DNA of 64,000 nt from Streptomyces sp. NBC_01232 (GCF_035989885.1 NZ_CP108518.1:186001-250000); one strand, 5' to 3'. Counted from the first letter of the stretch, positions 7,331-15,688 are shown. Made by a program: numbers and translations. The notes: generated by a model not told the origin, from the letters alone.

Positions 7331-8521
7331 ATGACCACACCACACACACCCGCGGCACTGTCCGTCGTGATCGGTGCGGGCGGCACCGGCGGCCACATCT
7401 ATCCCGGCCTCGCCCTCGCGGAGGCGCTCCGCGCCGCCGTGCCGGGCGCCGTGGTCTCGTTCATCGGGACCGAGCGGGGCCTGGAGACCGAGCTGATCCC
7501 CGGCGCCGGCTACCGCCTGCACACCGTCGACATGATCCCCTTCGATCCCGCGCTGGGCGCGAAGCGCTACCTGCTGCCCGCGGCGCTGCTGCGTTCGGCG
7601 CACCAGGCCCGCTCGGTGATCCGGGGGCAGGGCGCCCACGCGGTCGTGGGCATGGGCGGCTATCCCAGCGCCCCCGCCGTCCTCGGGGCGCGGCTGGCCG
7701 GGCTGCCGGCCGTGATCCACGAGTCCAACGCGGTGCCCGGCCGGGCCAACCAGTTCGCGGCCCGCCTCACCCCGCACGTCGCGGTGGCCTTCGACCGCAG
7801 CCGGGGCCACCTCTCGGGTGGTGACCGGGCGCTGACCACGGGGATGCCGATCTCCGCGGCCCTGTCCGGCCTCGCCGAGCTGCCCGGGCCGGCCCGGGTG
7901 GCGCTGCGCGCCGAGGCCCGGCGCGCGCTCGGCGTCCCCGCGGGGCGGCGGCTGGTCGTCTTCAACGGCGGCAGCCTGGGCGCCGTACGCCTCACCCGGG
8001 CGGCGGCCGCGCTGGCCGGGCTCTGGCAGTACCGGGACGACGTACAGCTGCTGGTCAAGACCGGCCCGGCCGCGCTCGTCGACACGGTGGCCGACCTCGC
8101 GGCGTCCGGCGGGCAGCGGATCGCCCGGGCCGTGCCGTACCTGGACCGGATGGACCTCGTCTACGCGGCCGCCGACCTGGTGGTGTGCCGGGCGGGCTCG
8201 GCGACCGTCGCCGAGCTGGCGGCCACCGGTGTCCCGTCGGTCCTGGTGCCGTACCCGTACGCGCCCGGCGACCACCAGACGCACAACGCGCGGGTGCTGT
8301 CCGACGCGGGCGCGGGACTGCTGCTGCCCGACAACGAGACCACCGCGGAACGCCTCGCCGGCCTCATCGGGCCGCTGCTGGCCGATCCGGCCCGACTGGC
8401 GGCGATGGCCGGCGCCGCCGAACCCGGCCCGCACGCGCGGGCCGCCGAACTGCTGGCCGCGGAGGTCCTCCGCGTCGCCGGTGTCGTCCCCTCCCCTGCC
8501 CCTCACCTGGAGCGCATATGA
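7331..8521 (+). CDS. MurG-like UDP-GlcNAc:polyprenyl-pyrophosphoryl glycosyltransferase
   Basis: A 396-residue GT28 enzyme. Lipid-binding GAGGTGGHIYPGLALAE (residues 15-31), IHESNAVPGRANQ, FNGGSLGA and the nucleotide-binding stretch VCRAGSATVAELAATGVPSVLVPYPYAPGDHQTHNA match MurG, which makes lipid II from lipid I on the inner membrane face. It is not in a division/cell-wall cluster but is coupled to a sugar dehydratase, so it is probably a paralogue using a related lipid-linked acceptor or a modified sugar donor. The ATG follows GGGAG at 9 nt. Its stop overlaps the next start (ATGA). Confidence 0.85.
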   Translation: MTTPHTPAALSVVIGAGGTGGHIYPGLALAEALRAAVPGAVVSFIGTERGLETELIPGAGYRLHTVDMIPFDPALGAKRYLLPAALLRSAHQARSVIRGQGAHAVVGMGGYPSAPAVLGARLAGLPAVIHESNAVPGRANQFAARLTPHVAVAFDRSRGHLSGGDRALTTGMPISAALSGLAELPGPARVALRAEARRALGVPAGRRLVVFNGGSLGAVRLTRAAAALAGLWQYRDDVQLLVKTGPAALVDTVADLAASGGQRIARAVPYLDRMDLVYAAADLVVCRAGSATVAELAATGVPSVLVPYPYAPGDHQTHNARVLSDAGAGLLLPDNETTAERLAGLIGPLLADPARLAAMAGAAEPGPHARAAELLAAEVLRVAGVVPSPAPHLERI

Positions 8522-9513
8522 ACAGCTGGACCGACCGCACCGTCCTCGTCACCGGCGCCGAGGGCTTCATCGGCTCGACGCTGGTGGACCTGCTGGTGTC
8601 GCGGGGCGCGCGGGTGCGTGCCTTCGTCCACTACAAGCCGTACGCCGAGAAGGGTCACCTGGCGCGCTACCTCGCCGACCCGGACGGCCCGGTGGAGATG
8701 TGGGCGGGCGACGTCCGCGACGCGGGCCGGGTCAGTGACGCGGTGGCCGGCTGCGACACCGTCTTCCACCTGGCGGCGCTGATCGGCATTCCGTACAGCT
8801 ACGCCTCGCCGGGCGCGTACGTGCAGACGAACGTGACCGGGACGCAGAACGTGGCGGAGGCCTGCCGTCGGCACGGGGTCCGCCGGCTCGTGCACACCTC
8901 GACCAGCGAGGTGTACGGGACGGCGCTGACCGCGCCCATCTCCGAGAGCCACCCGCTGCAGCCGCAGTCCCCGTACTCGGCGTCGAAGATCGGCGCGGAC
9001 ATGATGGCGCTCTCCTTCCACCATGCCTTCGAACTCCCGGTGACGGTGGTACGCCCCTTCAACACGTACGGGCCGCGCCAGTCGGCACGCGCGGTCATCC
9101 CGACGATCCTGGCCCAGCTGCACGCGGGGTCCCGGGAGATCCGCCTCGGCTCGCTCACCCCGACCCGGGACTTCACGTACGTGACGGATACGGCGGAGGG
9201 CTTCCTGGCGGTGGCGGACTGCGACCGGGCACTGGGTGAGACCGTCAACCTCGGCACCGGCGAGGAGATCTCCGTCGGCGCGCTCGCCGAGGCCCTGATC
9301 GCGGCCTCGGGGCGGGATGCGGCGGTGGTGGCGGACCCGACCCGGCTGCGTCCGTCGGGGAGCGAGGTCCAGCGCCTGTTGTCGGACAACTCCCGGGCCC
9401 GCGAGTGGGCTGGCTGGCGGCCCCGCGTCGGCCTGGAGGAGGGCCTGCGCCGCACGTCGGACTGGATCGCGGCGAACCCCGCCCTCTTCGCGCCGGACCG
9501 GTACGCGGTGTAG
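8518..9513 (+). CDS. LegB-like NAD-dependent nucleotide-sugar 4,6-dehydratase
   Basis: A 331-residue extended short-chain dehydrogenase. VLVTGAEGFIGS is the NAD site, HLAALIGIPYSY, TSTSEVYG and YSASK (catalytic Tyr/Lys) follow, and RPFNTYGPRQSARAVIPTI is the stretch I associate with the LegB / UDP-GlcNAc 4,6-dehydratase subfamily. It would make a 4-keto-6-deoxy sugar nucleotide in the cytoplasm. The 4-nt ATGA overlap with the MurG-like gene argues that the two act in one step or route. A strong terminator follows. Exact substrate (UDP-GlcNAc, GDP-mannose or dTDP-glucose) cannot be read from sequence alone. Confidence 0.85.
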   Translation: MNSWTDRTVLVTGAEGFIGSTLVDLLVSRGARVRAFVHYKPYAEKGHLARYLADPDGPVEMWAGDVRDAGRVSDAVAGCDTVFHLAALIGIPYSYASPGAYVQTNVTGTQNVAEACRRHGVRRLVHTSTSEVYGTALTAPISESHPLQPQSPYSASKIGADMMALSFHHAFELPVTVVRPFNTYGPRQSARAVIPTILAQLHAGSREIRLGSLTPTRDFTYVTDTAEGFLAVADCDRALGETVNLGTGEEISVGALAEALIAASGRDAAVVADPTRLRPSGSEVQRLLSDNSRAREWAGWRPRVGLEEGLRRTSDWIAANPALFAPDRYAV

Positions 9514-9563
9514 CCCCTCCGCCGGGACCGTCCGACCGCCGGGCGGCGCCGGCTCGGGCGGCG

Positions 9564-9599
9564 GGTCGCACCGATCACCGGCAGCCGATCGGTGCGACC
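9564..9599 (+). terminator. hairpin terminator of the MurG-like/LegB-like operon
   Basis: A perfect 13-bp stem (9564-9576 with 9587-9599) with a 10-nt loop lies 51 nt after the dehydratase stop codon. It is also positioned to terminate the minus-strand gene ending at 9738. Confidence 0.8.
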
Positions 9600-9737
9600 G
9601 CGTTCACGTCCCGGAGTGGTCGGTGCACATGGCAGGTACGGGACAGCCCGCGCAGCGCCTGAAGTCCGGGCAGAGGCGATCGCACATCAGGGCCGGTCAG
9701 AGCGGTCGGAGCGGCCCGGCAGTGTGCCGGCGCGGGT

Positions 9738-10109
9738 TCAGAGGGTCTCGCCCGTGCACGAGCTGTGGGGGCCGCAGGAGTAGCAGGTGTATCCCATGCA
9801 GCCGGTGCACAGGCCGATGTTCTCCATGCGGTAGCGGTCCGCGCAGCCACCGCACTCCACCCGCTCCCGGAGCATGGCCTCCCAGCCGGCGCGGCCGCCG
9901 AGGGCGTCGTAGGACGCGGCGACGAACTCCGCCCACGCGATGTCGTGGTCCGTCCAGTATTTGAGGTGCCAGGAGTACACGGCGAAGAACGCCTCGCCGG
10001 TGAGGAGGTGGTCGGGACCGCGCCCGTCCCGGGTCCACAGCCGGACGAGCTCCCTGATCCTGTCCTCGATCGGCAGTCCGCAGTCGAAAACCACGTGGTT
10101 GCTGTTCAT
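9738..10109 (-). CDS. hypothetical protein with C-terminal cysteine cluster
   Basis: A 123-residue soluble protein. The N-terminal two thirds are helical (IEDRIRELVRLWTRDGRGPDHLLTGEAFFAVYSWHLKYW). The tail carries seven cysteines: CGGC, CTGC, CYSC and a last CTGETL, arranged like one or two zinc sites. The ATG at 10109 has no ribosome site but is exactly 6 nt after CATAAT (complement 10116-10121), so a leaderless mRNA is likely. I do not recognise a named family. Confidence 0.65.
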   Translation of the reverse strand: MNSNHVVFDCGLPIEDRIRELVRLWTRDGRGPDHLLTGEAFFAVYSWHLKYWTDHDIAWAEFVAASYDALGGRAGWEAMLRERVECGGCADRYRMENIGLCTGCMGYTCYSCGPHSSCTGETL

Positions 10110-10164
10110 TGCGGCATTATGCGTCCGGCGCGGTGAGGGCGGTCCGGGAGAGGCGAGAACCGGT

Positions 10165-10208
10165 CGCCGGTGTGGCCCGAACCGGTTCCGGTTCGGGCCA
10201 CACCGGCG
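10165..10208 (-). terminator. 21-bp perfect stem hairpin
   Basis: Positions 10165-10185 pair perfectly with 10188-10208 around a 2-nt centre. It is the second of two consecutive hairpins behind the PuuE-like gene and just upstream of the Cys-rich gene's promoter, so it insulates the two minus-strand genes. Confidence 0.75.
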
Positions 10209-10242
10209 TGTCGGGGTGCGGTGTTCTCCTTCGCGGTCCTCC

Positions 10243-10273
10243 GGCGCCCACGGCCGGCCCGGCCGTGGGCGCC
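10243..10273 (-). terminator. 15-bp stem hairpin at the stop of the PuuE-like gene
   Basis: Positions 10243-10257 pair with 10259-10273, starting 2 nt after the stop codon at 10275. In practice a few central pairs will open to form the loop. With the next hairpin it makes a tandem terminator. Confidence 0.75.
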
Positions 10274-10274
10274 G

Positions 10275-11183
10275 TCAGCGCGGCGCCGGGTGCGTGGTGA
10301 GCCAGTGGCGCGCGATCCGTTCGCGCGTGGTGACCCACGCCCCGCCGCGCTGCGCGACGTGCTTCAGGAATCCGTCGAGGGCGCGGATGCGGCCGGGCCG
10401 GCCGATGATCCGGCAGTGCAGGCCGACGCTCATCATGCGCGGGCGGTCGGCGCCCTCGGCGTGCAGCGCGTCGAACGTATCGATGAGGTAGGTGAGCATG
10501 TCGTCGGCGGTCGTGAAGCCGTGGACGATCAGGAACTTGAAGTCGTTCGCGTCGAGGCTGTACGGCACCACGAGGTGCGGCCGGCCCGCCGCCTCGACGT
10601 AGAACGGCAGGTCGTCCGAGTAGTCGTCGGAGTCGTAGAGGAAACCGCCCTCCTCGGCGACGAGGCGGCGGGTACTGAGGCTCGTGCGACCGGTGTACCA
10701 GCCGACGGGCCGGCGGCCGACGAGCCGCTCGATCGTCGCGATCGAGCGCGCGATGTCGGCGCGCTCGATGTCCTCGGGGACATGGCGGTAGTCGATCCAG
10801 CGCCGGCTGTGGCTCGCGACCTCCCAGCCGGCGGCGCCCATCGCCCGTGCGGCGCCCGGGTTGCGTTCCAGCGCCTGCGCGACGGCGTAGACGGTGAGCG
10901 GCGCACCGTGAGCCGCGAGCGTGCGGTGGACGCGCCAGAAGCCGGCCCGCGAGCCGTAGGCGAACAGCGACTCGACGTTCAGGTCGCGCCCGCCGCTCAC
11001 GGGCGGTGCGCCGACGAGCTCGTGGAGGAATCCCTCGGAGGCGGGATCGCCCTCCAGGACGTTCTGCTCACCGCCCTCCTCGTAGTTGAGGACGAGGCTG
11101 ACGGCAACACGTGCGCCGCCGGGCCATGCGGCGTGCGGGGGCTCGGCGCCGTAGCCGATGAGATCACGCTGGTGCTCGGACAC
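10275..11183 (-). CDS. puuE: PuuE-type polysaccharide deacetylase / cofactor-independent allantoinase
   Basis: A 302-residue NodB-fold protein. RDLIGYGAEPPHAAWPGGARVAVSLVLNYEEGGEQNVLEGD, SEGFLHEL, EVASHSRRWIDY and the C-terminal HCRIIGRPGRIRALD match the PuuE group, which hydrolyses allantoin to allantoate or deacetylates related amides in the cytoplasm. I start at GTG 11183 (VSEHQRDLIGYG) because the family begins there; upstream in-frame residues look non-coding. No purine-degradation neighbour is present, so allantoin is only the most likely substrate. Two hairpins follow the gene. Confidence 0.85.
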   Translation of the reverse strand: MSEHQRDLIGYGAEPPHAAWPGGARVAVSLVLNYEEGGEQNVLEGDPASEGFLHELVGAPPVSGGRDLNVESLFAYGSRAGFWRVHRTLAAHGAPLTVYAVAQALERNPGAARAMGAAGWEVASHSRRWIDYRHVPEDIERADIARSIATIERLVGRRPVGWYTGRTSLSTRRLVAEEGGFLYDSDDYSDDLPFYVEAAGRPHLVVPYSLDANDFKFLIVHGFTTADDMLTYLIDTFDALHAEGADRPRMMSVGLHCRIIGRPGRIRALDGFLKHVAQRGGAWVTTRERIARHWLTTHPAPR

Positions 11184-11380
11184 GGGCCGCACCCTACCGC
11201 CGGTCGGACGCGTGGCCGGTGGGGCGCAACGAGGCGGCCCGCTCCGGGGTACGCAACCTTGGGTGGGGGCTCGAAAGTACCCCGCTGCAACCCTCCTCCC
11301 GACGGCCACCGGCAGCAGAAGATGCGGACCCTGGCGGATGCCGGGATGCTGGATGCGCCAGCATCCGCGAGGAGGCCAAG

Positions 11381-11578
11381 ATGTCGATGCTCGACAAGCT
11401 CAAGGGCCTGATCAAGGGCCACGAGGACACAGCCCGGCAAGGCGTCGAGAAGGCCGGCGACGCCTTCGACGCGAAGACCGGTAACAAGTACCAGAGCCAG
11501 GTCGACACGGCGCAGCAGAGGATCAACGAGCAGCTGGGATCCACCAAGCCGCCCGAGGACCGCCCGCCGCAGCCCTAG
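11381..11578 (+). CDS. MT0933-type antitoxin family protein
   Basis: A 65-residue, highly charged helical protein (MLDKLKGLIKGHEDTARQGVEKAGDAFDAKTGNKYQSQVDTAQQRINEQL) with a Pro-rich tail. The pattern is that of the antitoxin family named after MT0933 of Mycobacterium. The start follows GAGGAGG. No toxin gene is adjacent, as is common for this family in Streptomyces, where the antitoxin assignment is by homology only and a stress-related role is equally possible. Confidence 0.8.
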   Translation: MSMLDKLKGLIKGHEDTARQGVEKAGDAFDAKTGNKYQSQVDTAQQRINEQLGSTKPPEDRPPQP

Positions 11579-11601
11579 GCATTTCTGGATTCCCGTGCTC
11601 A

Positions 11602-11677
11602 GCCCGGATCTCCGGCCCTGCGCCCCGCCCCGCCTCGCCGCACCGGCGCAGCGGGGCGCAGGGCCGGAGATCCGGGC
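11602..11677. terminator. 27-bp perfect inverted repeat after the antitoxin-like gene
   Basis: Positions 11602-11628 are perfectly complementary to 11651-11677, with a 22-nt loop. The length is far beyond a normal terminator. It starts 24 nt after the antitoxin-like stop codon and its right arm runs directly into an IS5-type transposase fragment, so it is either a terminator or the remnant of an IS end. Confidence 0.65.
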
Positions 11678-11678
11678 G

Positions 11679-11745
11679 AATGACGCGCAGTGGGCTTGGG
11701 TAGGGCGGTTGTTGCCGGACCGACACCACCCGGGCGGGGGGAAAG
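11679..11745 (+). mobile_element. 5' scrap of an IS5-family transposase
   Basis: The frame reads NDAQWAWVGRLLPDRHHPGGG, close to the conserved N-terminus of IS5/IS112-type transposases (L-T-D-x-Q-W-x-x-x-x-x-L-L-P). Homology stops after about 22 residues; the rest of the transposase is absent. It marks an old insertion and deletion between the antitoxin-like and NUDIX genes. Confidence 0.65.
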
Positions 11746-11824
11746 CGATCGACGTGCTCGCGTGCAAGTGCCGCACCGGTACGCCCGCACAGGCCCTTCC
11801 GCGGCCGTCCGTGGGATCCTCCCG

Positions 11825-13216
11825 GTGAGCGGCTCCGCCCGGCACACCGTGCCGGTCGACGTGCACCTCATCCTGCGCCGCGACAGCCTGACCGGCCCGG
11901 AGGTGCTGCTGTCGCGGCGGGCCGGGCCCGTGTACGCCACCGGCCTGTGGCATCTGCCCTCCGGGCACCTCGACCCGGGTGAGGACATGGTCGCGGCGGT
12001 GATCCGGGAGGCCCGGGAGGAGACCGGTGTCCTCATCGCGGTCGAGGACGTGACCGCCGCGGTCACCGTCCACCACCGCCCTCCCCGGGGTACCGGATCG
12101 CGGATCGGGGTGTTCTTCGAGGTACGGCGCTGGTCGGGCCTGCCCCGGGTCAGGGAGCCGGACCGGTGCGACGGCATGGGCTGGTACCCGCTCGGCGCCC
12201 TGGCGGAGCCGATGGTGGCGTACTGCCGGGCCGGCCTGGACGCCTACCGCGCGGGCCTGCCCGCCGCCGTGCACTTCCAGCAGCCCGGCGATCTCATCGA
12301 GTTCGCCCCGGACGCGGTCGACCCCACCCGCCTGCTGGCCGGGCCGTCCGCGGACGCAATGGAACTGCCTTGCCTGTTGCGGGAGTTCGCCGACCGGACC
12401 GTCGGCCCGATCACGGAGGCGGTCGACGTCTCGTGGGCGCGCCCCGGCAGCCGGGTCTGGCGCATCACCGGCTCCGGTGGTGGCACCTGGTACCTCAAGC
12501 GGCACCGCGCGGTGGGCTTCCACACCCGGGAGGTGGCCGCCTACCGGATGTGGGCGCCGGCGCTCGGGCACCACGCTCCCCGCCTCGTCGCGGCCGACAC
12601 GGCGACGCAGGCCGTCGTCATCACCGCGCTGGCGGGGCGGTCCCCGCACGGCATGGTGCTGGACCCGGCGGTCGAGGTCCTCGTCCAGCGGGAGCTGGGC
12701 CGCCTCGCCGCCGCCCTGCACCACTGCACGCCGGACGAGCCGGACCAGCCGGTCTCGCCCGACCCGGCCTCGGACAAGGTCCTGCGTCACCTGGAGGCGG
12801 CCCGGCCCCACCTGGCCGACGGGGACGAGGAGCTGGTCCTCGCCGCCGCCCGCACGTACGACGGGCTCCCGCGGCCCGAACTCGTACCCACGCACGGGGA
12901 CCTGCAGTACCGAAACGTCCTCCTCGCCGACGACGGCGAAGTGCGGCTGTTCGACTTCGAGCGGTCCGAGTACGCCACCCGCACCAGGGACATGGTCCGT
13001 CTGAGCGACACCTGGGCCGGCCGGCCCGAGCTCCGTGCCGCCTTCCTCGGCGGGTACGGACGGCCGCTCACGCCCACCGAGGTGGTCCGCCTGGACTGCG
13101 AGGCCGCCTTCGACTCGGTCGCCGGCATCGCGTACGGCCACAGCCACCACGACCCCGAGGTCGTCGAGCGCGGCCGTCGCACCCTGCGCCGTCTGCGCAC
13201 CGCCCGGCGCCCGTGA
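11825..13216 (+). CDS. fused NUDIX hydrolase and aminoglycoside-phosphotransferase-fold kinase
   Basis: A 463-residue two-domain protein. Residues 10-150 are a NUDIX domain with a complete Nudix box (G47-HLDPG-E53-DMVAAVI-REAREETG, 61-68), able to cleave nucleoside-diphosphate compounds. Residues about 180-450 are an APH/choline-kinase fold with an ATP-site Lys (WYLKRHRA), catalytic loop THGDLQYRN (356-364) and metal-binding DFE (377-379). The linker has PDAVDPTRLLAGPSADA. A GTG start at 11825 was chosen at the beginning of NUDIX homology; an upstream in-frame extension overlaps the IS scrap. The substrate is unknown. A phosphotransferase that clears or recycles small metabolites is only a guess. 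Confidence 0.85.
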   Translation: MSGSARHTVPVDVHLILRRDSLTGPEVLLSRRAGPVYATGLWHLPSGHLDPGEDMVAAVIREAREETGVLIAVEDVTAAVTVHHRPPRGTGSRIGVFFEVRRWSGLPRVREPDRCDGMGWYPLGALAEPMVAYCRAGLDAYRAGLPAAVHFQQPGDLIEFAPDAVDPTRLLAGPSADAMELPCLLREFADRTVGPITEAVDVSWARPGSRVWRITGSGGGTWYLKRHRAVGFHTREVAAYRMWAPALGHHAPRLVAADTATQAVVITALAGRSPHGMVLDPAVEVLVQRELGRLAAALHHCTPDEPDQPVSPDPASDKVLRHLEAARPHLADGDEELVLAAARTYDGLPRPELVPTHGDLQYRNVLLADDGEVRLFDFERSEYATRTRDMVRLSDTWAGRPELRAAFLGGYGRPLTPTEVVRLDCEAAFDSVAGIAYGHSHHDPEVVERGRRTLRRLRTARRP

Positions 13217-13324
13217 GGCCGGCCGCATCGGGACCACCCCGGGACGCGCCGCGACCGGACGGGGACAGGCCGGGCGGCCAGGGACCGGCCTGAGACCTCC
13301 AGGAACGGGCCTCCTCGCGGAGGT

Positions 13325-15688
13325 TCAGAGGGTCTCGCTCAGCGAGTCCGCCAGCCTGCGCCGCGCCGCCCGTGTCGCCGGCAGCGCGGCCGCCGCCAGC
13401 GCGCCCAGCACCGCTCCGACGATCACTGTCAACAGCACGGGCCATGGCGGCAGCTGAGCAATTCCGGCACCGATTCCGCTTGATGCGCCCTGGGTGTCGA
13501 CCAGCCAGCTGCCGGACAGCACTCCCACCGTCGTGCCCACGACGGCGGCTGCCAGCGCGGTCAGTCCGGCGGCCGTCACGATCATCGAGCCGATCTGGCG
13601 CGGTGTCAGTCCGATCGCCTTCAGCGCGAGCAGGTCCCGACCCCGGTCCCGTACGCCTGTACTGATCAGCGTCAGCAGCTCGATCAGCCCGATCAGGGCC
13701 AGGACCGCGATGAGTGCGGCGATCACTCCGCGCGCCGGCTCCAGCCGGTCGACGGGGTTCGGTGTCTCCCGGACCTCCAGCGCTCCGCCGTCCACCCCGG
13801 CGAGCGCGGCGCCGACCGCCCGGGGATCCGCGCCCTCGCGCAGTACCAGAGCGTGGTAGTCGGCACGCAGCCCCGGATCGCGCTCGCGCAGTGCGTCGAT
13901 GGTCGTGGTGATCACCCGGCCGCCCGATTCGGGTTCGATGGTGCGGCCGACGACGTGCAGGATCTGCGGCCGTCCCTCGACGGTCATCCGCACCCACGCG
14001 CCGACCCGCACTCCGAGGAGGTCGAGCAGTCCCTGCCCGGCCACCGCCTCGTCCGGACCGCTGACCGCGCGTCCTTCCACGACCTTGGAGGGGTACGGGT
14101 CCCGGGCCGTGCCCAGCCCCCGGAGGGTGATCGTTCCGGTCTGTCCGGGCACGAGCGCCGCCATCTCGGCGCCCGGGTGGACCGTGGCGATGTCCGGGAT
14201 CGCCGCGAGGGCCTGCGCCAGGTCCGCCTCGGTGGACGCCGCGGGCTGCCCGGACCGTACGGTCAGTGCCGCGGCCAGTCCCATCTGCGCGGGCCGGCTG
14301 CGGAACTGGTCCAGCGTCGACCAGGCGACGAGCGCGACCGTGATGAGGACCAGCGGGAGTGCGAGCCGGGCCACGGGCAGGAGCGTCCGGCCGCGCCGCG
14401 GGAACGCCGCGCGCCAGCCCAGTACGAGGGCGGGAGCCACGCGTACCCCGAGGGCCCGCCGGCCGAGCGCGGTCATCGGCGCGGCGGTCGGCAGCGCCGC
14501 CCGGGCCACCGGCACCGGCGGGACCCGTCCGGCCCGCCAGGCCGAGAGTCCGGTGGCGGCCGCAATGAGCAGTACGGCGCCGCAGGGGACGCCGATCATG
14601 AGCGCGGTGTGGCCGGGCAGGTCCTGCCACACGGCCGCGGCCTCGCCGATCCGCCCGGGTATCCGGGCGCCCAGCAGCGCGATCGCCGCGGTGCCGAGGG
14701 CGACGCCGAGGAGTGCGAAGGCCAGGTGCTGTACGAGGAAGCCGCGGGTCACCTGGCCGGGGGTGAAGCCGACCGCCTTGAGGATCGCGATGTCCCTGAG
14801 CTGGCCGCGTACCCGGGCACCGATCGCTCCGGCGGCGGCGAGCGCCGCCGCGAGCAGTGCGCCGAGCCCGAAGACGGCGAACATCTGGCCGAGCAGCCGG
14901 TCGTCGCCGCCCGCCTCCGCCCGTGCCTGCTGCCACTTGGTGACCTGGGCGACGCGGTCGGCGCCGAGGACGGTCACGGCGCGCTGGACGGCGAAGTCGG
15001 TGTCGTCCGGATCCTGCAGGCGCAGGCCCACGCTCTGCCCGGTCTCGCCGTGGGCGATCCCGTCGAGGGTGTCGGCGAGGATCCAGCCGATGCCGGGCCC
15101 GCCGCCCGGGTGGTAGCGGGGCTCGGCCACCTCGGCGATCCCGCGCACCCGGAGTGCGTGCGGGGCGCCGTCCGGGCCGGTGACCCGTACGGTGTCGCCC
15201 GGCTCCGCCCAGAGTGCCCGTGCGACCGAGGCCTCCAGTACGACGGCGGCTCCGCCGCCGGTGCCGGTGCCGGTGTCGGTGTCGGTGTCGGTGTCGTCGT
15301 CGGGTCCGGAGAGCCAGCTTCCTGCGGTGAGCAGTGGCCTCCCGGTCTCCGGGGGTGCTGCCTCGGCCGCGCGGAGCGACACTCCGACCCGGGCGCCACG
15401 GGACTCGACCGTCGTCGCCGCCGTGCGGTAGGGGCCGGAGACGGCTGCGACCCCGTCCATGCGGGACAGGGCGGCCGTGTCGGCCCCGGCGCGGGTGTGC
15501 AGCCAGATGTGTGCGCCGTGGGACTGGTTGAAGACGCGCTGCCAGGGGTTGGCGGCGTAGCTGAACAGTGCGCCGGCGAGCAGGAGCGAGGCGATGATCC
15601 CGGCGCTGGCCAGGACGACGAAGAGGGCTTCGCCGCGGTGTGCGCGGAAGTCGGCGTGCGCCCAGCGCAGGGTGGCCCGCACGGTCAC
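13325..15688 (-). CDS. ABC transporter permease with two FtsX domains
   Basis: A 787-residue MacB/FtsX-type permease. An N-terminal membrane segment (about 22-44) is followed by a large extracytoplasmic domain, a three-helix FtsX core (about 265-380, ILKAVGFTPGQV), a second membrane anchor and second extracytoplasmic domain, and a final FtsX core (LLALKAIGLTPRQIGSMIV). Such proteins move lipids, lipoproteins or antibiotics or act in resistance. The first extracellular domain contains a DDDTDTDTDTGTGTG run encoded by a hexanucleotide repeat. The start overlaps the ATPase stop by 4 nt. Confidence 0.9.
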   Translation of the reverse strand: MTVRATLRWAHADFRAHRGEALFVVLASAGIIASLLLAGALFSYAANPWQRVFNQSHGAHIWLHTRAGADTAALSRMDGVAAVSGPYRTAATTVESRGARVGVSLRAAEAAPPETGRPLLTAGSWLSGPDDDTDTDTDTGTGTGGGAAVVLEASVARALWAEPGDTVRVTGPDGAPHALRVRGIAEVAEPRYHPGGGPGIGWILADTLDGIAHGETGQSVGLRLQDPDDTDFAVQRAVTVLGADRVAQVTKWQQARAEAGGDDRLLGQMFAVFGLGALLAAALAAAGAIGARVRGQLRDIAILKAVGFTPGQVTRGFLVQHLAFALLGVALGTAAIALLGARIPGRIGEAAAVWQDLPGHTALMIGVPCGAVLLIAAATGLSAWRAGRVPPVPVARAALPTAAPMTALGRRALGVRVAPALVLGWRAAFPRRGRTLLPVARLALPLVLITVALVAWSTLDQFRSRPAQMGLAAALTVRSGQPAASTEADLAQALAAIPDIATVHPGAEMAALVPGQTGTITLRGLGTARDPYPSKVVEGRAVSGPDEAVAGQGLLDLLGVRVGAWVRMTVEGRPQILHVVGRTIEPESGGRVITTTIDALRERDPGLRADYHALVLREGADPRAVGAALAGVDGGALEVRETPNPVDRLEPARGVIAALIAVLALIGLIELLTLISTGVRDRGRDLLALKAIGLTPRQIGSMIVTAAGLTALAAAVVGTTVGVLSGSWLVDTQGASSGIGAGIAQLPPWPVLLTVIVGAVLGALAAAALPATRAARRRLADSLSETL
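15261..15302. repeat. 6-bp microsatellite inside the FtsX permease
   Basis: GTGCCG twice, GTGTCG four times and TCGTCG follow one another and encode the Asp-Thr/Gly-Thr run. Copy-number change in 6-bp steps would lengthen the loop without breaking the frame. Confidence 0.7.

Noticed and set aside
5081..8506. Very long minus-strand open frame of over 1100 codons
   Set aside because: Only its 3' part (to 6466) is the sensor kinase. The upstream part overlaps the response regulator and the MurG-like gene in other frames and has an Arg/Gly-rich artefact composition.
11183..11309. N-terminal extension of the PuuE-like deacetylase
   Set aside because: The extra residues are Arg/Pro-rich and overlap upstream control DNA; family members start near the GTG at 11183.
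15261..15302. Possible CRISPR-like or VNTR locus
   Set aside because: It is an in-frame 6-bp microsatellite inside a coding region, with no spacers.
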